This document shows, in pieces, positions 8,493 through 16,321 of a stretch of DNA of 64,000 nt. Source of the DNA: Bacillus sp. PK3_68 (GTDB taxonomy: Bacteria > Bacillota > Bacilli > Bacillales > Domibacillaceae). Numbering within the stretch: the stretch's first letter is position 1; each line of letters starts with the position of its first letter. The notes below the pieces were generated by a model that was not told the DNA's origin, searched no databases, and saw nothing but the letters and a program-made list of their open reading frames with translations. Made by a program: the position numbers and the translations under genes. The stretch lies in NCBI RefSeq assembly GCF_003600835.1, contig NZ_NQYC01000001.1:1878001-1942000 (forward strand). The letters are read 5' to 3'.

Positions 8493-9583
8493 GCCTTCGC
8501 CCTCCTTCTTATCCACAGAAGACTAAGCAATATGACAAAGATAAAAGGAAAGAACAAGTCAAGCGCGTATGCTGTATACGTATACAGTTGGAGTTCCGTT
8601 AAATAAGGAATAACCATCAGACTGCTAACCCAGAAAACAGCCACAAATAGCCAAGGAGTAAGATTGTAACCTTTCCATTGCAGTTTCTTAAACCAAATAA
8701 TATTTTTGAGTAACTCTATGGCGACATGCCAATGAATAAGTATGCTTAAAAAGGCAATCGCCAAGCTTAATAGGGCGAACATAAAAAGAACGCGCTCGAT
8801 AAAGCCAAACTTCATCCGAATAGAGTCAGCTGTAAGGAACCAGGGATGGACAAGAAGATCAATATTCTTGAACCCCTGGAATCCAATTGGAATGAAATAA
8901 GAAGTAAACAAAGCGAATATTCCGGTTATGACTATAATCAGCAGTTGCTTCCACGACATCGTTTGTTTATTAGTAAACACCCGATTGAAAATAATTAAAT
9001 TTGCCGGTCCTAACACCACGTATACAGCTGCAGCAAATGCCGAGTAATCTGGCATATGTTCGATATACATCATTGCTTCCCTCACGAAGTCCCAATTCAT
9101 CCCTTTATCTACATACATTTTTGCAAAAATAAAAATCGTAATAGGAATGCTGATAAGAAAGACAACCTCTACGGTATACAACACGCTTTTGGAATTCATC
9201 AATATACCGAAGGAAACAAACACCAACATCATGGAAATGATACCTATCAGTGGCATATCGGGATTTAAAAATCGCTTTAGCAAGGCCGAATAAGTAATAA
9301 TGGTAATTAAACCCGCTGTAAACCAGACGAGCACCGTACAGAAAAGAAGCGGCTTGGCAATCCATTTACTGGTGTACTCTTTTAACAACTCGGGATAGCC
9401 TTTGCCGGGAAAGCGGGTAAATATCCTCGTCATCCAGTACATAACCAAGCTTCCTGCACCGAGAGAAAGAATCATCGACACGATGGCTCCTTCCTTTCTT
9501 GCCTCAAAAAGTACCATCGGGACAGAAGTAATAATATGAGCAACCATATTAACAGCAAGCAAGTAATAGAAATAACGATTCAT
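8489..9583 (-). CDS. GerAB family germination receptor permease subunit
   Basis: This 364-residue polytopic protein of the APC-like endospore germination permease family has about ten membrane helices. It is the B subunit thought to bind the nutrient germinant. It lies 2 nt after the A subunit stop and overlaps the C subunit start by 4 nt, so translation is coupled. The particular germinant (amino acid, sugar or other) cannot be inferred from the sequence. Confidence 0.92.
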   Translation of the reverse strand: MNRYFYYLLAVNMVAHIITSVPMVLFEARKEGAIVSMILSLGAGSLVMYWMTRIFTRFPGKGYPELLKEYTSKWIAKPLLFCTVLVWFTAGLITIITYSALLKRFLNPDMPLIGIISMMLVFVSFGILMNSKSVLYTVEVVFLISIPITIFIFAKMYVDKGMNWDFVREAMMYIEHMPDYSAFAAAVYVVLGPANLIIFNRVFTNKQTMSWKQLLIIVITGIFALFTSYFIPIGFQGFKNIDLLVHPWFLTADSIRMKFGFIERVLFMFALLSLAIAFLSILIHWHVAIELLKNIIWFKKLQWKGYNLTPWLFVAVFWVSSLMVIPYLTELQLYTYTAYALDLFFPFIFVILLSLLWIRRRAKA

Positions 9584-9585
9584 AT

Positions 9586-10935
9586 TTATATCCCTTCATT
9601 TTCATTCGCTTTTTTCTGCACAAATAATTTTAAATAAGGCTCGCCAAAGCTGTTGACATGCGTTAAATACATCACCAGGCCGACAACTCCCAATGTCAAT
9701 CCGGCTACCCCTGAAATGGTTGCAATGGCGAGCAAAACATACTTCATTACCCTTACAGCCGTGTTCATCTCATTAATCGGAATGGCAAAGTTGGAAATGG
9801 CCACCGCGGAGACAATAATGATCATAATATTGGAAACCAAAGCCGCTTCTGTTGCAGCTGTCCCCAAAATTAAGCCGCCAACAGTGGTCGCCGTTCCACT
9901 AATTACTTTTGGCAGCCGGACACTCGCTTCAATCAGCAATTCCATAATAATGAGCATAAACAATACCTCAACAAAGGACGGATAAGGAACCCCTACCCGG
10001 CTGCCAGCTACAGACATGGCAAGCTGCACACGGAAAATCTCTGGATTGTATGAAGTGACCGCCACATATAAACCAGGCAGCACCAAAGAAAGAAACATTC
10101 CCAAATAACGGATTCCTTTTAAAAATTTCACTACGAAGTACGGGTAATAGTTGTCATCCATTGCTGATAAAAAATCGAAAAAAACACATGGAGCAATAAT
10201 GGCAAATGGATCTCCATCGAGAAGGATGACTATTTTGCCGCCAGACAAGTTATAGACAACTCGGTCTGTTCGTTCTGTCACCATCATTTTTGGAAACAAG
10301 GCATACTTTTTTTTGTTCATCATTCTTTTTAATTCTACTGTTGATTGGATGATGGGTTCTTTTAGTTCCTTCAAGTTCTGTCTGATATTATCCAGCATTC
10401 TCTCACTAACTGTTTCTCTGTCGTATATTAAAGCCAGTGCCTGATGAGATTTAGATCCGACTTCAAGCATTTCCACTGTGAGCGTCGGCTCATGGTACCG
10501 CTGCCGAATAAGATTGACATTCGTTTGTATATCTTCACTAAATGCATATTGTGGCCCTTGTGTGGTAGTTTCAATAGCAGCTTCAAGAATATTGTTTGTA
10601 TTGACCTTCTTGACGTCAAATAAGAGCAGTTGACCGCTTACAGCAACAAGCACACTGCCTTTGGTTAACTCGATCATTAAGTTTTCCCTGGAAGTGACTT
10701 CCTGCTGGCTAGGAAGTGATTGTAAGTATGCCTCATAATGAGCTTCTGAATCCATTTCAAAAAAAGGCTTAATAATCAGCTTTTGCAGCTCATTACTGTC
10801 TACGACTGTTTTAATAAATAAAAGCGTAGCCTCTTTTCTTTCAATTTTCATGTTTTTCTCTACAAAATCTGAATTTGGCTTCAGCTTTCTTGATAACCAG
10901 CGAATTGTGTCAAGTGCTTTAGCTGAACGTTGCAT
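9586..10935 (-). CDS. GerA family germination receptor A subunit
   Basis: This 449-residue protein has an N-terminal soluble domain (to about residue 250) and a C-terminal region with four to five membrane helices (about 260-430), as in GerAA/GerKA. Recognisable segments are YNLSGGKIVILLDGDPFAI and SGTATTVGGLILGTAATEA. It is the first gene of the A-B-C operon. It is somewhat shorter than the usual 480-540 residues, mainly at the N terminus. Like other members it would be made in the forespore. Confidence 0.92.
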   Translation of the reverse strand: MQRSAKALDTIRWLSRKLKPNSDFVEKNMKIERKEATLLFIKTVVDSNELQKLIIKPFFEMDSEAHYEAYLQSLPSQQEVTSRENLMIELTKGSVLVAVSGQLLLFDVKKVNTNNILEAAIETTTQGPQYAFSEDIQTNVNLIRQRYHEPTLTVEMLEVGSKSHQALALIYDRETVSERMLDNIRQNLKELKEPIIQSTVELKRMMNKKKYALFPKMMVTERTDRVVYNLSGGKIVILLDGDPFAIIAPCVFFDFLSAMDDNYYPYFVVKFLKGIRYLGMFLSLVLPGLYVAVTSYNPEIFRVQLAMSVAGSRVGVPYPSFVEVLFMLIIMELLIEASVRLPKVISGTATTVGGLILGTAATEAALVSNIMIIIVSAVAISNFAIPINEMNTAVRVMKYVLLAIATISGVAGLTLGVVGLVMYLTHVNSFGEPYLKLFVQKKANENEGI

Positions 10936-11018
10936 CCTTTCACCTAATCTCTGTTAATAATTAATCAAACATTTATCAGCCTGGTGTCCTGTTAATTCCT
11001 TTTAAAATTTACATATCT

Positions 11019-11049
11019 TAGTCTCAGCATCCCGCACCTTGTTTATACA
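11019..11049 (-). promoter_or_regulatory. Candidate SigG promoter of the ger operon
   Basis: On the minus strand TGTATA is followed 18 nt later by GAGACTA, which partly matches the forespore SigG consensus (TGNATA and CATNNTA). It lies about 85 nt before the GerA start. The -10 match is imperfect, so this is tentative. Confidence 0.3.
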
Positions 11050-11062
11050 TAACTAAACGACA

Positions 11063-11109
11063 AAAAAGACTGATCCGGACAGGGCTCCCTGTCTTTGGAT
11101 CAGTCTTTT
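11063..11109 (-). terminator. Terminator of rodA
   Basis: GACTGATCC pairs with GGATCAGTC, extended by an inner ACAGGG/CCCTGT stem, with A/T runs at the base. It lies 12 nt after the rodA stop. Confidence 0.85.
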
Positions 11110-11120
11110 CGGATATATTA

Positions 11121-12290
11121 TTATCTGTCTGAAGAGAACATATAGTGACGCTCATTGAAGGTCATAGAAAAAATCAAACTGATAGCAAACATATTTCCCA
11201 TTAACGAGCTTCCCCCATAGCTAATGAATGGAAGCGGGATACCAGTGATCGGCAAAAGTCCAATCGTCATGCCAATGTTTTGGAAGGCATGGAAGGTAAT
11301 CATCGCAATGACTCCGGCACACAGATACGTATAGTACGGTATCTTCGTACTTAAAGCGAGTTTGGTAATATGATAGATTAGCAGGAAGAAAAGACTGACG
11401 ACAATACTCGCACCAATAAAGCCGTATTCTTCGCCGATAATACTAAAAATAAAGTCGGTATGGCTTTCCGGAAGATAAACTTCCCGATAACCGAAACCTT
11501 TCCCCATCGTTTGTCCGGAACCGATCGCCAGCAATGACCTTGTTAAATGGAATCCTGTCGAACTTTCATACGTGTATGGATCAAGCCACGAATAAACGCG
11601 TCCGAACTGATATTGCTTGACGCCAAGGTATTTTTCTAAAATAAGCGGATGCCACAGTACCAGATAGAAAATACCCGTTATAATTGCAGCGGCAGACCCA
11701 AACAACGGCAATAAGATTTTCCACGTAATTCCGGAAACGAAAATCATGCCGAGCAAGATAGATAAGAATACAAGTGACGTTCCGAGGTCAGGCTGTTGCA
11801 TGACGAGCAACAGCGGAAAAGCTGTAACAAGTCCAAGCTTAATCAGAAGCCAGAAGTCCGATTGAATGGTTTTTACCGGGTTCTTCTGATGATGAACAAT
11901 GAGCACACGGGAAAGTGTTAAAATTAAAAATACTTTAATAAATTCGGATGGCTGTAAAGAAAGACCCGGCAGCTGGTACCAGCTTTTTGCCCCATTAATA
12001 ACGGGCGCAATGCTGGAAGGCGCTACAATCAAAAAAGCGAGCAAGGCAATACCAAGCCCATATAGATACCAGGACATCCCCATTAGCTGGTCGGAGTCAA
12101 ATCGGACAACCACTAAAATAATGGCAATGCCGACCATATAATAAACAATTTGCTTCATTACAAAGTTACTGTCATATTGTCCCGTTGTCTGGGCACTATA
12201 AATCGCAACACAACTCGTTATAAACATCATTAACAATATCAAAATTAATCCGTAATCAATACGGCTGGAGTTTTGGTTTGGAGAAGTCAT
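11121..12290 (-). CDS. rodA: FtsW/RodA/SpoVE family peptidoglycan polymerase, RodA-like
   Basis: This SEDS protein of 389 residues has about ten membrane helices. These glycosyltransferases polymerise lipid II during cell elongation, together with a class B penicillin-binding protein. Family motifs are visible: GAKSWYQLPGLSLQPSEF, QQPDLGTS, ESHTDFIFSIIGEEYG and the C-terminal PLPFISYGGSS. The start at 12290 was preferred over 12323 because the upstream ATG lies at or before the predicted transcription start and lacks a ribosome binding site, whereas 12290 has an AGAGG site. It is monocistronic with its own promoter and terminator. RodA was favoured over SpoVE and FtsW from overall similarity. 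Confidence 0.85.
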   Translation of the reverse strand: MTSPNQNSSRIDYGLILILLMMFITSCVAIYSAQTTGQYDSNFVMKQIVYYMVGIAIILVVVRFDSDQLMGMSWYLYGLGIALLAFLIVAPSSIAPVINGAKSWYQLPGLSLQPSEFIKVFLILTLSRVLIVHHQKNPVKTIQSDFWLLIKLGLVTAFPLLLVMQQPDLGTSLVFLSILLGMIFVSGITWKILLPLFGSAAAIITGIFYLVLWHPLILEKYLGVKQYQFGRVYSWLDPYTYESSTGFHLTRSLLAIGSGQTMGKGFGYREVYLPESHTDFIFSIIGEEYGFIGASIVVSLFFLLIYHITKLALSTKIPYYTYLCAGVIAMITFHAFQNIGMTIGLLPITGIPLPFISYGGSSLMGNMFAISLIFSMTFNERHYMFSSDR

Positions 12291-12328
12291 GAAAAGATGC
12301 CTCTTTCTTATAAAATTACACATCTTAC

Positions 12329-12356
12329 ATTATAACGTTAAAGTGCGATTTCACAA
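12329..12356 (-). promoter_or_regulatory. SigA promoter of rodA
   Basis: On the minus strand TTGTGA (12351-12356) and TATAAT (12329-12334) are separated by 16 nt. Transcription would start near 12322, which supports the downstream start codon of rodA. Confidence 0.7.
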
Positions 12357-12428
12357 CAGTTTAACATCAGCTAATAAGAAGAAAATCTTCTGGAAATAAA
12401 ATGAAACACTTTTCACTCTCCAATTTTG

Positions 12429-12896
12429 CTAACTCCAGTAATTGAATACCAGCTCTCCTATGGTGCGCGGCTGCCAGTGAATAATTTGCCCCATTTCCGC
12501 CTTATTCAAATCGTTCTCTTGCTCAATCGAAAATATAGGCTGGGTTGTTATTTTTAACAATTGGTTAAGCTCTTTCGCTTCGCAAATGTAAAAGCCTTTA
12601 AATATTCCGCTTAATGCTGGCTCATCATAAAAAATAATATGTTTAAATGACACCGAAGCTGCAAAAGCAACAATCGGGTAGTGTGCGTTCATCAATATGT
12701 GCAGGCGCTTTTCCCCATTGTCCAGAACCGCTTCAAAAAAATTAGTGTCGACTCTCGGCTTATGAAAGGCAATCATTTCGGCAGCCAGTTCTTGTGCCGC
12801 TTCAACACACATCTGCTTAAATAATTTGCCGTTATTTCGCGGCGGAGGATTTTCTCCGCTTTCATAAAATCCCGTAATTCCGTAGGATAAATGCAT
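12429..12896 (-). CDS. Hypothetical protein (155 aa)
   Basis: I do not recognise this protein. It is a soluble 155-residue protein with mixed alpha/beta composition and no signal peptide or membrane helix. Notable segments are ENPPPRNNGKLFKQMC in the N-terminal part and IIHWQPRTIGELVFNYWS at the C terminus. Codon use resembles the neighbours. The start codon is preceded by GAGAGGAGCAGCACG, giving a usable ribosome binding site. It stands alone between rodA and the divergent thioredoxin gene. Confidence 0.7.
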   Translation of the reverse strand: MHLSYGITGFYESGENPPPRNNGKLFKQMCVEAAQELAAEMIAFHKPRVDTNFFEAVLDNGEKRLHILMNAHYPIVAFAASVSFKHIIFYDEPALSGIFKGFYICEAKELNQLLKITTQPIFSIEQENDLNKAEMGQIIHWQPRTIGELVFNYWS

Positions 12897-13061
12897 CGTG
12901 CTGCTCCTCTCACTTGTAGACGCTCTTTCTTATTATAGGAAAAGCCAGCCCGAATCACTCTCATTTAACGAAAGCTTAAAGAAATTGAAATGTTTTATTT
13001 GTCTCTGGCCGCCGTACGTCATACAATGGAAGACAGAATGAAAACTGAAGGAGAATGAGAA

Positions 13062-13376
13062 ATGGAAAGAGTACAAAGCAAAGATCAATTTCAGCAGTTA
13101 ATTTCACAAGAAAAACCTGTTATTATGAAATTTACAGCTGGCTGGTGTCCCGACTGCCGCCGCATGGATATGTTCATCGACGATATCATCGCTAAATACG
13201 ATCAATATGACTGGTATGAAATTGACCGTGACGAATTTCCTGAAATAGCTGAAAAATATGATGTCATGGGCATTCCGAGCCTTTTAATTTTTAAAAATGG
13301 CGAAAAGCAGGCTCACCTTCACAGTGCCCACGCAAAATCCCCAGAACAAGTGATTGACTTTCTACAATCTGTCTAA
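13062..13376 (+). CDS. Thioredoxin family protein
   Basis: This 104-residue thioredoxin-fold protein has the redox motif WCPDC (Cys29 and Cys32) and the cis-proline segment MGIPSLLIF. The CPDC motif is that of thioredoxin-like proteins such as Bacillus YdbP/YtpP, not the CGPC of classical thioredoxin. It is cytoplasmic, without a signal peptide, and would reduce disulfides or bacillithiol adducts; the target is unknown. The GAAGGAG ribosome binding site is strong, and a terminator follows directly. Confidence 0.9.
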   Translation: MERVQSKDQFQQLISQEKPVIMKFTAGWCPDCRRMDMFIDDIIAKYDQYDWYEIDRDEFPEIAEKYDVMGIPSLLIFKNGEKQAHLHSAHAKSPEQVIDFLQSV

Positions 13377-13382
13377 TTGGCC

Positions 13383-13415
13383 AGCCTCCCAATACGGTAT
13401 ACCGGGAGGCTTTTT
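13383..13415 (+). terminator. Terminator of the thioredoxin gene
   Basis: AGCCTCCC pairs with GGGAGGCT and is followed by TTTTT. Confidence 0.85.
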
Positions 13416-13509
13416 AAGATTAATGGGTGTCCTTGTTAATAAATGTTCAAATATTAGCGAGAAACACCTGCTAACTTACGCTTCACTCTGCTTCATTTAA
13501 TTAGACAAG

Positions 13510-13546
13510 AAAAAGAACCGAAGGAAGCATCGTTTCGGTTCTTTTT
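13510..13546 (-). terminator. Terminator of the sigma-54 activator gene
   Basis: AAAGAACCGAA pairs with TTCGGTTCTTT, with a U-rich 3' flank on the minus strand, just after the stop at 13554. Confidence 0.8.
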
Positions 13547-13553
13547 ACGCTTA

Positions 13554-15833
13554 TTAAATCGTCAAATCAAATTCTTTTATTTTCCTATACAGGGTGCTGC
13601 GGGCGATTCCAAGCCGTTCAGATGCTTCCGTTACTGTTTTTGTTTCAAGCAAGGCTTGTTCAATAAGCTTCTTCTCATAATTTTTGATAGATTTTGGTCT
13701 ATGCTCTTTCCGATGGTAATATCCCATTAATACATTCGGCAAATGTATCGTTTCGATTTGCTGATTCTCCTTGCCAGCAAGCAAGAACGCTCGTTCTAAT
13801 ACATTCTTCAACTCTCGTATGTTTCCCGGCCAATGATATTGAATGAATACTTGCAAAGCCTCTTTACTTACTTGGCTCGGGCCCTGCCCATATAATACGG
13901 TAAACTCCTGCAAGAGTTGCTGACAAAGATGCTCGATATCTTCTGAACGCTCTCTTAGCGGCGGGATCATAACAGATAAAACGTTTAATCGGTAAAAAAG
14001 ATCAGAGCGAAAAGAACCATTGTATGCTATTTCCTCCGCAAGATTCCGATGGGTCGCAGCAATAATTCTCACATCCACAGCCCTTTCCTTCGTCTCTCCC
14101 AAACGCACAATTTTCTTTGTTTCTAGCGCCCTCAGTAAAACCACTTGCAATTCTAACGGCATGTCACCGATTTCATCTAAAAACAGTGTGCCGCCGTGAG
14201 CAGCTTCGAACTTACCAACCGCTCCACCTTTTTTCGCGCCGGTAAACGCTCCATCAGCAAAGCCAAACAATTCACTAGCAACCAAATCCTTAGGCAGCAG
14301 CCCTGTATTTATAGGGATGAAAGGGCCATGATTACGATCGCTTTGCTCATGGATCATTTGAGCGATCACTTCTTTTCCTGTGCCCGTCTCTCCGAGAATT
14401 AACACGTTGGCAACAGATTGGGATGCCAGCCTGGCCACTTCTAATTCTTGTCGGTAATTTTCACTCCATGTCTGAACACGGCCAAATGAAAATGGTGAAT
14501 CTATAGAAACTTGTTTTGTCTTACGCTTTAATAAATATAAATGTTGGTCATTGGTTTCATAGCTGTTGACTTGGAAACACTGCCGTAGATGTTGAAGGGC
14601 ACGCTTAGTAAGAGTTTGTCCTTCGCGAAATTCCGTTAGTTCGATTGCTTTCTTGCTCATATATAAGATTTTCCCTCGCTGTGATAAAACCAACAAAGCC
14701 TCTTCACTAATTCTCCCCCACGCTTCAAGGACAATTTCATTTACCCGATCAGACTCCATAGTTTTAAGCTTAAAAGGTTTGGGTGGAATGTTTTCTTCTG
14801 AGTCCCAAACGATATCAAATTGACCGTTTGATAGCGCTTTGGCAATTTTCACCGGACGTGCTAAATGCCGGTGATCTGCATCTACTACGATTTTGCCGCA
14901 TGCTGTGTCGAATGTTTGGCCGCTTAAGTCGTATAGAATGCGGCGGTGATCTTCACTCTTTACTTTGCAGATACTGTCAATCACTAATCTAGTGCCTAAG
15001 TAAGTATTAAACATTACAGAAGAAATAACTTGCTTCCCTCCAGCAAATCGGTGAAATTTATTAACGAATTCTGTGTTTAATGCATTGGAGAGAGATTGGA
15101 AATAGCTTGCCGAACCGTAATGCCCGGCTCCGTATTCACTCCCCATCGCTGCAATTTCTGTTTCCTTTGTAATTGGACTGAAAATAGGGATTTCTTCGGG
15201 ATTGAATCCCATCCGTTTATAATCCTGATAAAAAGAAATGATACTTTTTCCGACAAGTGTAGAAAAAATGGCATCAGGCTTCTTTAAGTGAATATCTTCT
15301 AAAATATCATAAAATTTTTGCTGCCCGAAAGGAACATACCGCTCTCCAACCACCATTCCCTCCCGCTCATACAAGTATGTTTGAACTTGCTCATTTGTTT
15401 CACGGGGATAAATATAATCTGTGCCGATACAATATACTCGATTTCCATACTGGTTTGTTAAATAATCTAAAAGTGTGTGAACTTGCTGATTAGGTACTTC
15501 TCCGGTATAAAAGACATGCGGATGGCATTCACGTCCTTCATATAAAGTAGGATAGACAAGTAGACAATCGTATGTTTCTAGAATAGGCAAAATCGCTTTT
15601 CGACAGGCTGATGTATAACACCCAATAAAGATTTTTACTCCCTCTTTAGCAAGTTGCTCCGCTTCCTGAGCACTCTTTAACGGATCTGAACAAATATCAC
15701 GCACAACAGTCTCTATAGTGTGCTCCCCGTTATCATACTCTTGGATCGCCAGCTTTGCTGCTTCACATTGCCATTTCTCTGTGATGGAAGTCGTTCCTGT
15801 TAATGAAAACAACAATCCAACTTTACTATACAC
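13554..15833 (-). CDS. Sigma-54 dependent activator with AmiC-like ABC-type substrate-binding sensor domain
   Basis: This 759-residue one-component regulator has three parts. Residues 1 to about 350 form a Peripla_BP_6/AmiC-like domain (start KVGLLFSLTGTTSITE) without a signal peptide, so it acts in the cytoplasm. A short linker (about 360-440) may be PAS-like. The AAA+ sigma-54 interaction domain (about 460-690) has Walker A GETGTGKE, the sigma-54 contact motif GAFTGA, Walker B GTLFLDEIGDMP and PLRERSEDI. A Fis-type helix-turn-helix (EASERLGIARSTLYRKIKEF) ends the protein. It starts with GTG after GGGGATGAC, is divergent from an amidase operon preceded by a -24/-12 promoter, and most likely activates it when the sensor binds an amide or similar ligand. 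AmiC in Pseudomonas is a separate protein acting on an antiterminator; fusion to a sigma-54 activator is a different logic. Confidence 0.9.
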   Translation of the reverse strand: MYSKVGLLFSLTGTTSITEKWQCEAAKLAIQEYDNGEHTIETVVRDICSDPLKSAQEAEQLAKEGVKIFIGCYTSACRKAILPILETYDCLLVYPTLYEGRECHPHVFYTGEVPNQQVHTLLDYLTNQYGNRVYCIGTDYIYPRETNEQVQTYLYEREGMVVGERYVPFGQQKFYDILEDIHLKKPDAIFSTLVGKSIISFYQDYKRMGFNPEEIPIFSPITKETEIAAMGSEYGAGHYGSASYFQSLSNALNTEFVNKFHRFAGGKQVISSVMFNTYLGTRLVIDSICKVKSEDHRRILYDLSGQTFDTACGKIVVDADHRHLARPVKIAKALSNGQFDIVWDSEENIPPKPFKLKTMESDRVNEIVLEAWGRISEEALLVLSQRGKILYMSKKAIELTEFREGQTLTKRALQHLRQCFQVNSYETNDQHLYLLKRKTKQVSIDSPFSFGRVQTWSENYRQELEVARLASQSVANVLILGETGTGKEVIAQMIHEQSDRNHGPFIPINTGLLPKDLVASELFGFADGAFTGAKKGGAVGKFEAAHGGTLFLDEIGDMPLELQVVLLRALETKKIVRLGETKERAVDVRIIAATHRNLAEEIAYNGSFRSDLFYRLNVLSVMIPPLRERSEDIEHLCQQLLQEFTVLYGQGPSQVSKEALQVFIQYHWPGNIRELKNVLERAFLLAGKENQQIETIHLPNVLMGYYHRKEHRPKSIKNYEKKLIEQALLETKTVTEASERLGIARSTLYRKIKEFDLTI

Positions 15834-15862
15834 GTCATCCCCATCCCCTTGTCCTATTTTAG

Positions 15863-15892
15863 GAAAGCTGTCTCAAAATCGGACAAGCTTTC
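15863..15892. promoter_or_regulatory. Candidate upstream activating sequence for the amidase operon
   Basis: GAAAGCTGTC (15863-15872) faces GACAAGCTTTC (15882-15892), an almost perfect dyad with a 9-bp centre. It is centred about 145 bp before the predicted start of the sigma-54 promoter, a usual enhancer distance, and just upstream of the activator gene. Confidence 0.55.
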
Positions 15893-15995
15893 TTTCTCTT
15901 TATCATACAATTAATTTCTGAATATTTGGAATAAAATTGTCTTATTTTACAACATTCTTATAAGCACTTTCTCCATCTCTTACAGATTTTGGTAC

Positions 15996-16011
15996 TGGCA
16001 TAAAAATTGCA
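15996..16011 (+). promoter_or_regulatory. Sigma-54 (SigL) -24/-12 promoter of the amidase operon
   Basis: TGGCATAAAAATTGCA matches the consensus TGGCAC-N5-TTGCW, with GG and GC exactly 10 nt apart. Transcription would start near 16022, about 117 nt before the first gene. The divergent gene encodes a GAFTGA-containing activator, which strengthens the assignment. Confidence 0.85.
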
Positions 16012-16138
16012 GTTAAAAGAACCAGAAAGGAGGATTTTACTCCACATCATAAAGACGGAACTCGTGGATGGGGTTTGCATACTTATCAATTGATGAATGA
16101 ATCATTCTTTGTACTTAAGGAAAAGGAGAGGGTTTGCA

Positions 16139-16321
16139 ATGAAATTATCCGTACGTGAAAGATTAGAAAACCAAGGGGTGCGCGTAACCGAGGAGCATCT
16201 TCCCCTTCTTGAATCACGTTGGCAGGCCATCGAGCAAATGAAAGCTGAAACGGACAGTGCGTCTTTAGACGACTATGATATTTCTCTTCGCAATATTCCC
16301 GGAGGTGATCATATTGAGTAA
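16139..16321 (+). CDS. Small AtzG/GatC-like partner protein of the amidase
   Basis: This 60-residue acidic protein starts at the ATG preceded by AGGAGAGGG; an in-frame ATG 42 nt upstream lacks a site. It has a helical N-terminal half (SVRERLENQGVRVTEEHL) and ends SLRNIPGGDHIE. Its stop overlaps the start region of the amidase, so the two are translationally coupled. Small proteins encoded directly before amidase-signature enzymes include GatC and AtzG, which stabilise their partner. I infer the same role from size, position and coupling; the sequence similarity is too short to be conclusive. Confidence 0.65.
   Translation: MKLSVRERLENQGVRVTEEHLPLLESRWQAIEQMKAETDSASLDDYDISLRNIPGGDHIE

Noticed and set aside
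12291-12323. Upstream in-frame start of rodA
   Set aside because: It sits at or before the predicted transcription start of a good SigA promoter and lacks a ribosome binding site.
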